Assembly: GCA_964036155.1 (NCBI GenBank) | Contig: OZ038423.1 | Coordinates: 57,799,249-57,863,248 of the forward strand | Length of the DNA: 64,000 nucleotides | Direction: 5' to 3' | Source of the DNA: Diploscapter coronatus | Taxonomy: Eukaryota; Nematoda; Chromadorea; Rhabditida; Rhabditidae | Shown: positions 23,858 to 36,046 of the stretch, in pieces | Layout: each line of letters opens with the position of its first letter | Numbering within the stretch: the stretch's first letter is position 1 | Translations under genes and position numbers: made by a program | The notes under the pieces: generated by a model | Database searches by the model: none | What the model saw: the letters and a program-made list of their open reading frames with translations, nothing else | Told to the model about the DNA's origin: nothing

Positions 23858-25919
23858 ATGGGATACGATCACAATCACTATAATTACCAGGTATGCTTTT
23901 AATTTAAACGTCGTATGATTTAAATACGTAAACAACTATGAATATATCTTAACTTTGTACTCCCTTTCATTTCTGGCTCTATTCCATAACCTAAACCTTC
24001 CCTTAACGCTTAAATGTTTACACAGTAGTGCTGACTCAAGCTTCAAAGCCTTACCAGATCAAATTTTATGCTCATATTCATAGCTTTAGCCCACCAAAAA
24101 TCGATGTTCCTTAAATATTCATGGTTGACTAATTTAACTTTTTAACTCTTTCATCTAAATATGGCTTATATTGATTTAGATGAGGTATAAAATACGATAT
24201 ACTCTATATTTTAATGAGTTCAAACTTAATACTTTGATTTTCAGATTGCCGTGATATTCGCGATTTTGATCGGTGGCATTTTGCTATTAGCGATCTTCGT
24301 CGGTGGCATCTATTTCGCCTGCGTGAATAGTGTATGTCAACATTCAGCTTTCAAATAACAGTCTCGAAAACATCGTCTAAAAATACCGTAATACATGAAA
24401 ACATTGAGAAAAGATTAAGATATTTAACTTATCCTAAGCAAAATTTAGTTGATTCAAATTTTTACATAGGGCCTATTTTCCCCCATACACTTCCATAATG
24501 ATTTTATTTTTGGCATCAAAAATCAATTTGCTCGCAAATCTCTTCAATTGTATAGATCTTCAAACCGAATGCTCTCTTGCCTTCTTCAGGGCAGCTTCCT
24601 TGCATCTTTGGCTGCGTCGCCTCAGGCTTTCTGTATCCCTGCGCTCTCTCCATTTCATACTGTATTTCGCCAGCAACGTTCCCATGTTTGCGCACTTTTG
24701 GAAAGGTACTACCGCGCCTTGAGCGAAGGGAAGAAATTCATTCTTTCTCTCCCTCTGAATATTTCCTTCTTTCCCTTTCTGTCTTTCTTTCTCTCCATTT
24801 TCACCCTTCTCTACCTTTTTTCTAACTCTCATGCTTTCCAAATCTTATGCAAATATCGCTTCCCTTGCCTCTTTGTAGAACGTCCTCCCTTCACAAAACG
24901 AAGCTTCAGCATTTTAGAAGAGGCAATAATTGCAACACAAAAATCGATTTTAATCGGAATATTCAAATAAAAAATTAAACACAAGTAAATTTGAAGCCGT
25001 CTAGATATAACCACAAAAATTATTCACATTATAGAAGAGTTAATCGTTACTAGTGCTACTTGAATGAAATTTAGTTTAAAAATATATGGTTAAAATCTAA
25101 TTTTCAGATGCGAGACGACGATAAGAAACGGCTAAACTCAGGGCGAAATTCGACGTCAAATTGGCCCTCCTCCCAGGCTCCGCCCTATACCGCTCCATAC
25201 AGGGAGAGGCCTACGTCGGCAACTCTATACAATCCTGCCGTACCCACTACGCAGCAGTCTTACGAGTATGCTAATTATTTTTAGTTTAGATATTTATTGT
25301 TTATCAAAATATATCCTTTTATTGAATTCAGCCGAAATTATTATCAACCCTCTCGAAGGCCAGAGTAAGCGCTACAAAAATACGCTACTAAACGAATAAT
25401 TTCCATAACTTTGTGAAGTGTCGTAACATAGCTTTAAAAACGCTAAATTTAAGTTGGCTACCAATTTTTAAAGAGTTTCATTTTAGCTTCGAAACCCGAA
25501 GTCCGATGAATCAGCCAGTGATGACGTCGATGTACAATCAACCAGCGCAATATCCACCTAACCCCAATTACTCACAGGTTTGTGAAAAACGTATATTTTA
25601 TCACAATAATTTGTAAATATCATGCTATTTTTAGTAAGTTATCTCTTGCACATTAAATAATAATATTTACAAATTATTTTGATAGCAAATATATGCATGT
25701 GGTCACAGAAATAAATTTTAGGTCCCACTTGTTAATCCCACGAACGAGTCATACGCGCCTAGAGCTACGCAACTTCAGCCTGATGTTATCTATACACAAG
25801 TACAAATTTGAATATTTTTAAATGAAAAATTTGATATTCAGGGCCCATCCGGATACATTCAGTCGACCCCCGTTGAGTACACGATTCAGCAACCACAATA
25901 TCATCAGTCGTCAGTTTAA
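23858..25919 (+). CDS. Single-pass membrane protein with Pro/Tyr/Gln-rich tail
   Basis: Seven exons: 23858-23890, 24245-24331, 25108-25265, 25332-25364, 25487-25577, 25722-25799, 25842-25919. They give 185 aa. Eleven residues (MGYDHNHYNYQ) precede one transmembrane helix (IAVIFAILIGGILLLAIFVG, about 12-36) that ends with a cysteine (YFACVNS). The rest is a basic then Pro/Tyr/Asn/Gln-rich tail with APPYTAPY, YPPNPNYSQ and PQYHQSSV, the type of low-complexity tail that binds adaptor or trafficking proteins. No enzyme domain is present. Orientation (short N-terminus outside, tail inside) is inferred from the positive residues after the helix. The second intron (24332-25107) contains a CT-rich segment at 24560-24850. 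Family not recognised. Confidence 0.75.
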
Positions 25920-26038
25920 ATTGAGTTTAAAAGTATGACTGAGCTTTTGTTATTATTGTAAGTTTTTTTTTTTTTTTTATAAATTTTTATCTAGAATTCA
26001 CCTTAAATATGGACAGATTTTAAATATTTAAATGATAT

Positions 26039-26158
26039 GGCTATTTGGAAGCCTCAGTTTCAAGGCCTCGGACTATGCGAAATAGTGAGAAATAATAGGG
26101 AGTGAATTTTTCCCACACCATTTCGTATGGACTGAGGGTTTGTGATTTCCAAGTTCCC
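26039..26158. repeat. MITE-like foldback, copy 1 of a two-copy family
   Basis: The ends GGCTATTTGGAAGCCTCA and the complement of TGATTTCCAAGTTCCC pair, as do ACTATGCGAAATAGTG (inner left) and CACCATTTCGTATGG (inner right). The flanks are AATGATAT (26031-26038) and AATTATAT (26159-26166), a possible 8-bp target duplication with one mismatch. The same end sequence recurs at 55923-56025. Confidence 0.6.
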
Positions 26159-27562
26159 AATTATATATTTTAAAGTTGTTTTTAAATTGTCTGCGTTTCA
26201 TTCACTTTCGCATGACCTCAGTCTCAGTGCCAATATTTTTATCTGCTATTGTTCAGGGCGAGATTAGGCGATAGAATCGTCCTATCTGATTTAAAAATTT
26301 TTTTCGGTTGAAAATTTCCCGGATATAGTTTGCTAAAATCTTTTCATCATTGCCCATATTTATGCTTGTCGGAGCTAGATATATTATCTAATGCTATCTT
26401 CTTTTCTGTAAATTGCATAATTTTCGTATGTTTTTAAATGAATTTTCTGTGATGAAAATCCAGCTACTTACGATTTAGTAGCGATGTCCAAGTCCAAAAT
26501 ATATCGCTTAGGCTGCCTCTGTATATGACGAAATTACAAATCATCTCATTTTTCATTTTTAATTCACTTGTTTTCTTTTGTTCAATTGATGAACTAAATT
26601 ATATGCTCATGTGTTGTTTTGATCGGATCACTTATGAATAAAATTTGTAGATATATATTTATGGAAAAATCATCAATAGTACACTAAATGTGATCAAATA
26701 ATAAGTTTCAAAAATTTTAAAAAGTAATCATATATTGGCAATATCTCGACACAGCTAACTTCAGAATAATTTATTCTACTAGAAATAAATCGTTTATTCC
26801 CTTGAATAGCAGATCTTTACGACAAAATCGTCTTTCTTATCCCATACATATCTAGAGATCGCAAGTAGTTTTCTATATTTTGTGTTGGTGGAATTCAAAG
26901 TATGTAAAAATGCTGGGATGCATTTAACGTACTCAAATCGAAAAGAAAATTTCAACTTTTACTTATTTAAAGCCCTAATTAAGTCAATAATTGCGTGCAA
27001 GTTTATGCGACCATCGGGAAGAAAGTTGAACATTTTGCCCCCAAAAACAGTGGTTTTAGTGATTTTCTAGGTTCGGTTAATTGGGAACATGCTTAGTCCG
27101 GGAATAGATCTACAAAACTCGTTTTGAAATTCCCCTAAAATTTAAGGTCGGTTTCCCGAAAGATCAGGTCGATGATTTCGTTTACTAAATTTTGCTTGGA
27201 TTTTCCATATTCAAATTTGGGTATTTGTGTTCTCTATCCGTATCTGGTCATACAGTGGAAAGCAAAAGTTTGAAAACGCTAGAATGTAATAAAAATTATT
27301 CCTTATTAGCACACGATTTTACGGTAAAGCAATCTAGTAACTACTTATGATCTTGTGGACAATTTTATGCACCATATCAAGCGAGAATTTTCAGATTCTA
27401 AATTTGTGCGACTCTTTATCCATATCATTAGAAAATTAGAACGCCATGGCACTGCGCATGTTTCGAAAAGTTTAAGTTGGAGATAGTTGTTTTTCGAAGT
27501 TTATCGATATTTTCATCAAATGGCGTCATGAAATCCGGTGTCACGCTTTATTTGGCACATTT

Positions 27563-27652
27563 ATGATGACGATTGTGCCTATTGGAATCATAGGGACATG
27601 TATTGGGGGCGGCTTGTGCCTCGCTCAGAAATGCGCGCAGCCTCGTCATTAA
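27563..27652 (+). other. Possible 29-aa membrane micro-ORF
   Basis: ATG ATG opens a frame encoding a hydrophobic Gly/Cys segment (MMTIVPIGIIGTCIGGG followed by LCLAQKC) and ends at TAA. It sits 180 bp upstream of the saposin start in a GC-richer segment, and the frame is open further upstream. It may be a terminal exon, a separate micropeptide or chance. No family match is known to me. Confidence 0.2.
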
Positions 27653-27830
27653 CCACACGCGGCATATGCAGGAGGCCTGATATTGGATGCCATCTTACCG
27701 GATATGGGATTTTTTCACTGCCCATACTCTTTAGATCCCAGATTTATCCCCCAAGTCTTTGGCCCATCCACATTTTTGGTCGTATTATTATCCCATCACT
27801 TGAAGCAATCCCCTCGACAGAGTAGTGACT

Positions 27831-28549
27831 ATGTCCGCATTTTACAAAACAATTCTGGCATCATTATTCGCGATCGTAGTTTTGTTCATCACCAGTTCAG
27901 GTAACTAACTGATTTTCCAATATATCTCGGAAAATTCACCCATATTGTCCGCTTTTTCAATAATCTATTACCCCAAAGTGGATCAATTTCTCAAAAAAAG
28001 AGTAATAAACGGCCTGGATATACCATCTAAGCGGTAGTATTTTAATCATTTCTCTTCCAGAAGCCTCCTCCTCGGTAGTCCCTTGTATGTTCTGCGAAAT
28101 GATCACCGAATCGATTGGAGAGCACTCCACACCAACGTCAGCGATTAGCCACATGTTCAAGTATGTTTTTGGATATATATTTTTTTAATTTTTCTGACAA
28201 TTTTGTACAGGAAAAAATATTTTAAAACTCGTGTTCCGTACTATTTCTTTCTCGTGAAATTTACTACAAGAATTAGTTTTCGCAAATATTAGCATCCAAA
28301 GTATATTAACTTGATATTCTTCATCAAATAAATTATTGGAATTAAGAAAGTGCGATCGAATGGGCTTGATGGAGCCGGTGTGCATGCAGTTCGTCAACGA
28401 AAATCTCAAGGAAGTATTCCGACATATGCGAAATGGCGTAGAGCCGGATGCCATTTGTGCAGTACGTACTTTTTCGACTTTAATGCGGAGATTTGTCATC
28501 AAATCATTGCTTTCAGATGATGCACCTTTGCGACGACACCAGGAAATAG
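27831..28549 (+). CDS. Saposin-like protein (SPP/caenopore type)
   Basis: Four exons: 27831-27900, 28061-28160, 28347-28461, 28517-28549, giving 105 aa. Residues 1-24 are a signal peptide (FYKTILASLFAIVVLFITSS). The mature domain has the saposin B six-cysteine order: CMFC, KKC, PVC, AIC and HLC, with hydrophobic residues between them. Saposin-like proteins bind or permeabilise membranes; nematode members often act as intestinal antimicrobial effectors. That role is inferred from the family. The length equals one saposin domain with almost no tail. The acceptor of exon 3 is ATTAAG rather than TTTCAG; the frame supports it. Confidence 0.85.
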
Positions 28550-29022
28550 AGCCTTCTTCAATTTCATTTCAAATCCAAACTCGTTGCCTTGCCTCACATC
28601 AGAACGATCAAAATTTGACATAGCCATCAGTTCTGGGGATAAACTTTTGATCGCTGGTTTAAAAAAATTATGCTTGTATATTTTAATAAACTTTCCAACT
28701 TTGTTGCAATTCAAATATTTTGTGAATATGTGAAGTTCAGCTTCAGATTGTGGAATTGAGAAAATCCCTATTTGGAACAGCATGACAATGCCTTTCTTTG
28801 AATGTGGTGATCTTGTGACAGGCTGATAAAGAGTGATAGGAGAGAATGTGATAACGAGAGGATTAGACACCTTCTTATCAGTGCCTCGAGATGCCATCGG
28901 ATTTGTTATCACTTGTCACTTTTTATCTGCAACGATAAGGATATTTATTGCGCAATCGCTTTGACAATGGCATATTGATCTAATCCGTTGTTTCCATAAG
29001 ATCTCTCGTTTATTTTCAGAAA
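28550..29022. other. Spacer between saposin-like gene and acidic secreted gene
   Basis: A 473-bp same-strand gap. A TTTTCAG at 29013-29019 directly precedes the next ATG and could serve trans-splicing. An open frame on the minus strand across this spacer has no coding features I trust. Confidence 0.4.
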
Positions 29023-30395
29023 ATGTTATTTTTATACTTCATTAGTCTATTCCAAACGATTTGTGCTGTAATAGAAGTCCCAACTGCTAAGAATCATGGT
29101 ATTGATCGAAATGGAAATGCTACAAGGTCAAAAATCGAGGGTTTGAAGCAATTGAGGGTAAGGCACGGAATTGAGTCGTAGTGAGATGAAAACTTGAAGA
29201 CACACACCGGTGGAATCGTGACGGACGAGGTTGGGGCAATTAATGATGATTATTCGAGTTTCGCGGATGAGCCGATCAAGAATAAAGCTGGTATATTTAA
29301 ATATCTTTGCCATTAACTTACGACTATTTTAGTGAATAATGACTTAAAGTTGGTGACATACGCACCGCATCCTATCATCTACGAAGTTCCGAAATCGAAA
29401 ATGGGGATTCCCGGGAAAAGTCTGGACCAATTTGATTTAAAACGATAAAAATTCATATCTCAGATTTCCCCGTAGCCACGTTACCTCCTGTGCTAAAGCA
29501 GGAATTTTCACCGAACAAGCCCATACCCATTTCTCAACTTGTAATATTTAGATATTTTTTGTTATAAACTAAAGAGAAATGATTCTAGAACCTCCGTAGG
29601 GGCTACTACTGGTACCACTACCCATGGAGTCTCCTGCCTAGGCAGTACTTGCTGAGACCTGCCATGCAATACACATACCCTTTGAACATGCAAAACGTCG
29701 TTTATCGATATCCTGTTCTGCCTTGGAGAGGTAATTTGGGACTTTTTTCAAATATCGTAAATTTTAAGATCATTACAACATCTACCGAACTCATCCGGGC
29801 ATTGGAACGAATGCTTGTGGACCGAATGGCTGCGGTTACTCTCAAGGTATCATGATTTTGCTTAATACCATAAATATAGCAAAAATTTTCAGGATGCGGA
29901 TCAAACTGTAATGGAGGGTGCCAGGGCAATGGTATTGACGCCATTTGGTAATTTGCCAAAATCGTAACGTTGTACCATTTTAGGGTGTTCCAATGATTAC
30001 CACAACGAGGGTGGCACAGAGGAAGAGGACGATGACAAAATCTACGTCAAGGACAAGGATAAGGAGATCAATAAGCAAGATCCCCTTGAAGACATAGACC
30101 TTGAAGACTTGGAGAAATTAGACCAAGGTAAACGATTTGAAGCAGAAACCACGCGACACATTGACATTTTTAAATGCGATGCGTCGCAGTTTCTGTTTCG
30201 CATCAATTTCCTCTTTTAGCTGATGAAGAAACCACGAGTTCACCGTTTTCTACTGATAAGACGTCGAGTGGTTCTGATTCTGATAAGGATTTACTGGAGT
30301 CTGATAGCAAATCCAAGCCCCTACAAGAGGAGCCAAATTTGGGTAATCTAGAAGAACTCGAACCAATATCTGAGAGTGATAACAAGAAAATCTAA
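29023..30395 (+). CDS. Secreted acidic protein with Gly/Cys knot, unknown family
   Basis: Nine exons: 29023-29157, 29200-29290, 29333-29419, 29464-29540, 29589-29730, 29769-29846, 29893-29931, 29984-30127, 30220-30395. They give 322 aa. A signal peptide (MLFLYFISLFQTICA) is followed by a Pro-rich region, then a Tyr/Arg/Trp-rich block (RRGYYWYHYPW, RPAMQYTYPL). Next comes a compact six-cysteine motif with spacing C-x4-C-x5-C-x3-C-x3-C-x4-C and many glycines (CGPNGC, GCGSNCNGGC). The last third is highly acidic, Asp/Glu/Ser/Lys-rich (TEEEDDDKIYVKDKDKE). The order hydrophobic leader, aromatic block, knot and acidic tail suggests an extracellular matrix or mineral-binding protein, but I do not recognise a family. 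The acceptor at 29198 is weak. Confidence 0.7.
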
Positions 30396-30858
30396 AACCT
30401 GATCTCAAAACTTCATTAGGAATTTAAGTTGATTTGATTAAAATTATGAATGATTTAAAAATAAAGACCATAACTGGCACTATATAACAACAAACAATTC
30501 GAATTTATGACCAAAAAGAATGAGAAGAACCTAATTTAGACACTAATTTAGCCCTGTTTTAAAATTGAGAATTTCAATTATAATTTTCAGGGTAAGATAA
30601 AAAAAACTTAGTTAGGGTAAAAAGAAACGCACTGAAATTTTCGAGGTAATACCCATATCGTACCATAGAGTATGTTTGTATACTCATATAGAAATCGTAT
30701 CAGTTTCTTACATGAAATGTTAAAAATTGAAAAAAAGAAAACAAATCTTTGATATTTTTGATAACGAGGAGCTAAACACAGATCGCAATGGTAGGGTTTG
30801 ATAAAATTTGAAACATTTTAAAGAAAGCATAATTTAAAATTTATCTATGTCAATTTTA
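30396..30858. other. Convergent spacer
   Basis: AT-rich 3' flanks of the acidic secreted gene (+) and the LENG8-like gene (-). An AATAAA on the + strand lies near 30459. Confidence 0.5.
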
Positions 30859-33800
30859 TCAGACAAACTTTTTGGTCCCATAATTTCTCAAATCCACCGA
30901 CCCACCAAGCTCACATTCGACCCCGGACTCTCTGAAAAAAATTGATAAATATTTTTATCTAACGCCGTTTTTCATCAGTACGCTACAAAAACCTACCTCA
31001 AAAAGTCAACCAAATCGCATTCCTCTTCATAAGCCAGCGTGCTGGCGAGCTCTTTGATTTGGAAGGTTGGTCGATATCTGAAAATCGATACTTTGTTTTT
31101 TCCGACGTTATTAATGAAGATTACGCTTTAAATATCACACTGAGCGCCTTTTTCCTTGCCCGCTCCACGAAGAGATCCATTATGAAGGGGCACATTTTGG
31201 GGGCGTTCTGGAAAAAATCGATTTTAAATAATAAGAAAAATTAGACTTAAATAAATACAAAATAAATTGGTTCTAAAAAGAGAAGATACCATTTGTTCTT
31301 ATAAAAAATGAGATCTGATTTAAAAGTAAAAGATAATATTTTCGAACCTTAAACAATTTGAAGAATTTCCCGTATTCGCCCAAGGCCTCTGCCCGTCTAA
31401 CATTCATCGCGAATTTCACGCATTCGTCCTCTTTCAGGGCCGGGGTGAGTTCTAAAATTTTTAAAATAGAGAAATAGAATAATTTTGACTTAATTTTTTT
31501 ACTCTTGAAACTGGAATTTTTAATCAAGAAAGTATATTTTATAAGAAAAAAGAAAAAATTACCCCTGAGCAGCGAAGCAATATCTATCTGATTTTCGACG
31601 GCAATGTAGTAGAGCAATCTGTAGGCCAGAAACTCTGCTCTGTTTGGACAATCAGAAACTTCCTGGTAAAGAAGACGGAGTTGGCTTTGGCACTGAAATA
31701 GTCTCAAATTTTTACTATTAATTACCTTTTTATTACAAGTTATTTCTTTATCTATATTTTTACCTTTATTTTTATTTTCAGTTGACTCAATTTTAAATGT
31801 ATTATTTTTGTGTTTTTAAAATTTTTATCATTTTAATTTAATTTTTTAAGTTTAATTCTTTCTTATTTTAATGTTTACCTGATTGAACTCTTCCCGATCC
31901 TTATTCTCCAAGGAAATTCTTGCGTTGATTTCATAAACCTGGACGGTGAATTTGTCGCGAATCCTCTGGACTGTCAGGTCTTGTCTGGAAAAAATTAGAA
32001 AAATAAAATCATAAAATTGAATTTTTAAAGTAATTTAAAGATAAATTTCATACCTTATCGACCTAAGCTGGTCTGACAAATATCGATACTCCGCCCTTTG
32101 TCGATATTTGTCTTTCACGTTGTCCAGCGCCTTTTCGAGAATTTCCAGAGGCCGTACCTGGCTAGGGTCAGGGGCCTAAAAGGTAAATTTTTGAAAATTT
32201 TAAATCAGAAATAAAATTGAATTTAGAAAGAAAAATATTTGACCTTAGAATTTTGATAAAAAGCCCTCTGAACTCTGAGGTATCAAATAAAATTATTTCA
32301 CCTACCGTAGTCAATCTGAAGTAGCTCTTTTCGATGTTCGTACTCGTTCCTCGAATCACCCTCATAGACCGGATCTGAATTTTAGAAATTAAAAATAATC
32401 AAAAAGTGAAAACTAATAAAATTTAAGATAAAAATGAATTTTAAAGGAATTATTAAAAATAAAACCTGAGAATGCGTCCTCGGAGGATGAGCCACGGTGC
32501 GTTGTCCGTCATTCGCGAAGCGTCGCGCCCTTTCCAGCTGGAATATTTTTAAAATAAAATAAAAATATCAAATTTAAAAAAAAAAATTAGAAATTATTCA
32601 TGTGAAAGATAAATTTAGAAAATATTTTTTTATAAAAAAAAAGATTAAAAATACCTTCCGACTATCATTTTCTTCTACCTTCCAAGTCGGAGCCTTCTTG
32701 ACGATGCTGTTGATTTGTTGCTTTTGCTTTTGCGCCACCTGTTTTTCCGTCTTCTTTTGAGCCTTCTTTCCCTTGATCTTCTTTTTGTTCTGAAAGAACA
32801 ACTTAAATCTTACTCTTTGTGGAAGCCATAAGTTCATGTAATTTCAAAAATAGCGTGCCCCCTTACTAACTTCAATGTTATTTAATTATCCCCGACCAAA
32901 AATAAAGTATGAAGGAGATATATTGCATCCCTTCTTTTCAAAAGAAACTTGAATGATCAAATTTTACCGAATCATTTTCCGAGCTATTCGAAGACCTTGA
33001 AGACGATGACTGAGTTCGAGTTCTCTGGGGTCGCTTACTCGGGGGCTGGAATTTCACTTTTCTCTAAAAAATGAGCAAAAATAAAACCTGATATCTGAAA
33101 CCGGCTCGGGAAAACTCTTCATCCCCCTCTTTATTTCCGTTGTACTCCCCCGAGTCTCGTCTGAATAAAACAAATTATAAAAATTCATGAAAACTTGCTA
33201 AAAATCTACCTCGAATTATCATTTTTCCAATTTCCTCGGTTCTTGCCCTTTTTGTTCGAAGCTTCCGGAGCACTTCGGGATTTCTGCGGACTGGCATTGA
33301 AGCCTAAAATCATAATCGTAGTCTCAGATACTTCTAAGACTGGCCTAAGTTTTTCAGTCTAACATGTTTTCCCTAAGTCTAATCTTAGGGTAAAATATTT
33401 ATGAAAATAGTACCTGCGAGTTTGGCAGCGGGAGTCCACTGGAATGAGGGGAGTTCGTAGTTTTTCTCGTGGGGAAGGGGCTCCTTGTCCCAATCGACCA
33501 CGTTAACGGAGCCTGGAATTTTGTTTTATCATTTTTGTTTTTTTCTTACCCTTCATACTTGTTTCAGAGAACAATTTTTTAAAATTTATCTTTTCCAATG
33601 CAAATTTGAAATAATTTACCAGCTTCAATCAGAGGTTTGAGTCGAGCGGCCATATATTGTTGCACTTTCTTCTTCTCTTCGTCCGTATTCGCAGCCAAGT
33701 AGGCTTTTTGCGTGTATCGACTGAAAATATTTTCTAGTCTTGAGATAAAAATTTAAACAAAAATACCCCAAACTGTCCGGAGTTTGCTGTTGCAAATTAT

Positions 33801-35439
33801 GGAAATTTCCTAAAATATAAAAATCTTTTATTTTTGAAAACAAATAACTCTGACCTCTAGCCGGGGTAAAATTTGATCCGCCGGGTGTAAAACCGCCTCG
33901 CTGACCCTGGCCAATCGCGAATGGGGTGAACTTACCCGTTGCTTGACCCTCTGGAAAAGATAGTAAGATAAAAGTTTCGGCATAAAATTTGATGGTCATC
34001 CACAAAATGCTTGAATTTTACCAAAAATAATCAAACCTTTTAACTTATAAAAATGTAAGAGAAATTTAATAACAAATCTAAAATAGGTTTTTTTTTTAAA
34101 ATAATGAAGATTTTTATCTTTAACTTTTTTTAATTATTGGGTTTTTAAAAATTTCTCACGACTCTGCTGTGCTCCCCCAGCGACGAATCCCCTGCCTCTG
34201 CCGCGATTTGCCTGCCAATTTCCTCCTCGATTCGTGCCTCGGAACTGCTGCGGCCCGCCTCGTGCAGCCATGTAAGGGAATCCGCTCTGTTGAGGGACAA
34301 AACCACCAGCCATCGGCATGCCCGCTGAAACAAAGGTGTCTTAATTTTTCATAAAAGAGGTGCCTCCAATAAATTCAATTTTAGAATACAAGATCTTGTA
34401 TTTTGTATCTATGAAGTTTCGTTGAAGTCACAGAAAATTAACTATAGAAGACCGTTCATTGATCTTGATTTTTAGAAGAAAAAAAGCTATTCGATAAGAC
34501 TAAATTTTGAGATTTCTGTGGAAGATTCAGAAAATTATTTTTTGGAAAATCATGATCATATACATTTCTTTCTAAGCCCTTTTACATCTAGGCATAGGGT
34601 TTGTATCTCAAGAAAAAGGGATTTCCTATTATTCCTCGAAGAAAAAGCGTTCCGATTGGGAATATATAAAATAAACAAATTACGATAAGCGCCCTGGAAA
34701 GCTGGGTTGGGGAATCCTCCGGGTGTGAAGCCGACCGCGCCTAAATTCGTCATCCATGGGTATTGCTGTTGCATCTGAGTCTGCACCTGATCAGGTGGCC
34801 TTGAAGCGTTTACCTGGAAAAAATAATTCATCAAATCCTCGAAGTTCAAACAAACTAAAACCATTCTTTTAAATCTTAAAATTTCCACCCGTTGATGAAG
34901 AGAAAAGTTCAGAAATGAACTCTATCAAAATAATAATATTTTGATTGAAAAGCTACAGGAACCAAACATTTTTTCGTAGAACAAACATCAAATTTTAGAA
35001 AATCGATTTCATTAGAAGAATTAAATTTTCGAAGGTCGTTTTCTTAAAGAATAAAAACATGAAATTATAAATTTATAAATTCGACCTTCTGCAGTCCCTC
35101 CTGTGCTTTGCGCCAAGCGTCGTTCTGACTGAACCCCGGGTTCTGGACTGTCGACCCATTTTCTGCTCCGTTGCCTGACCCCGACGGACCCGATGGGGGC
35201 ATCGGTATCAAATTTAGAGCTTCGTCGCTAAAAATTCAAAAATAGTAACTCTAGTAGAAAACTGCAAGTTTACATATTTCTTTACATGCTCACCTACTTT
35301 CTTTCTTGGCAAAACTATTGATTTTCAAAAGTAGGTGAACCTTTATGACTTATTTTATTGATAGGTGAGCTTTCGAAAAAGTAAAAATGAAATACTTTTA
35401 GAAAAATCAAATTTCAATAAAACTCCGAACTCACCCCAT
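30859..35439 (-). CDS. LENG8: LENG8/THP3-like SAC3-GANP family protein
   Basis: Twenty-one coding exons give 672 aa. The first coding exon is only 5 nt (35439-35435), followed by 35227-35086, 34813-34684, 34324-34160, 33950-33855, 33809-33767, 33720-33620, 33512-33414, 33303-33210, 33160-33088, 33063-32968, 32789-32655, 32537-32466, 32374-32306, 32175-32054, 31984-31879, 31692-31563, 31451-31348, 31207-31125, 31077-30997, 30931-30859. The N-terminal half is Gln/Gly/Pro-rich with RG and FTPGG repeats. A lysine-rich stretch lies near 349-393. The C-terminal SAC3/GANP domain (about 440-650) contains [37 protein letters not shown] and [11 protein letters not shown], matching LENG8 and yeast Thp3. 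Related proteins act in nuclear mRNA processing or export (inference). It lies 607 bp downstream of ATP synthase c on the same strand, so an operon is possible. Confidence 0.92.
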
Positions 35440-36046
35440 TTTATCGAATAGGAAATCCAGCCAATCGACTAAAAAGACGGAAGTCGATGTTCGCAAGTCC
35501 ACTTGTCGATTATTGAACACTGAAAATCGAGATAATTAGGATGATTCGCGAAATAATTAACAAAAATGGCAACTTGGCGAAAATAAGGAGAGAAATACGC
35601 ATTGCACAAAGCAGCGCCAAGGTACCGTATACCTTTCAGAGAAAAGGGAGAAACGAGAAATAAAGCATTCTTCTCGCTCCTTTCAAAAGATTTCACGACG
35701 GACTTTGAGAATCGTGTTTCAGCTAAGATCTATGAAATTCATGCTTCATGCACTTTTCGAGTTTGTTGGAAGGCTCATTCCTTCCTTCTTTAAACGTGTG
35801 TGAAATCGATCATTTTTTGTCTGTGGAAATTCGATGAAATTGTCTTTCTCTTCGAAAAAATCTTCATAAAAATTACATTTGATCACTAAAAACCTAGACA
35901 ACAAAACGCCTCATTTAGAAAGAAAACGAGATTGGTTTTCTGCCTTCTTTTATGATGGTGGTGTCGTTTATAAAAGAATTCAATACAAAAAACATCTAGA
36001 AGATCGAACGATGGGGATGGAAATAGGGGATAAGAGTGAAAATTGT
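35440..36046. other. Spacer between ATP synthase c and LENG8-like genes
   Basis: Same-strand (minus) intercistronic gap of 607 bp. TTTTTAG on the minus strand ends about 29 bases before the LENG8 ATG, a candidate trans-splice acceptor. No exon found. Confidence 0.4.

Larger units (their letters stand above)
25920..27830. other. Intergenic region with a foldback element
   Basis: AT-rich DNA after the gene ending at 25919. It contains the foldback at 26039-26158, a string near 27254-27285 reminiscent of Tc1/mariner ends, and a GC-richer segment at 27540-27830. That segment holds a small membrane-like open frame (27563-27652) and leads into the saposin gene. Confidence 0.5.

Noticed and set aside
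27538..27904. Two long overlapping + frames upstream of the saposin gene
   Set aside because: They run through the saposin signal-peptide exon in other frames and match no family.
34145..34333. Alternative open frames across the Gly/Arg-rich LENG8 exon
   Set aside because: Only the frame giving [17 protein letters not shown] joins in phase with both neighbouring exons.
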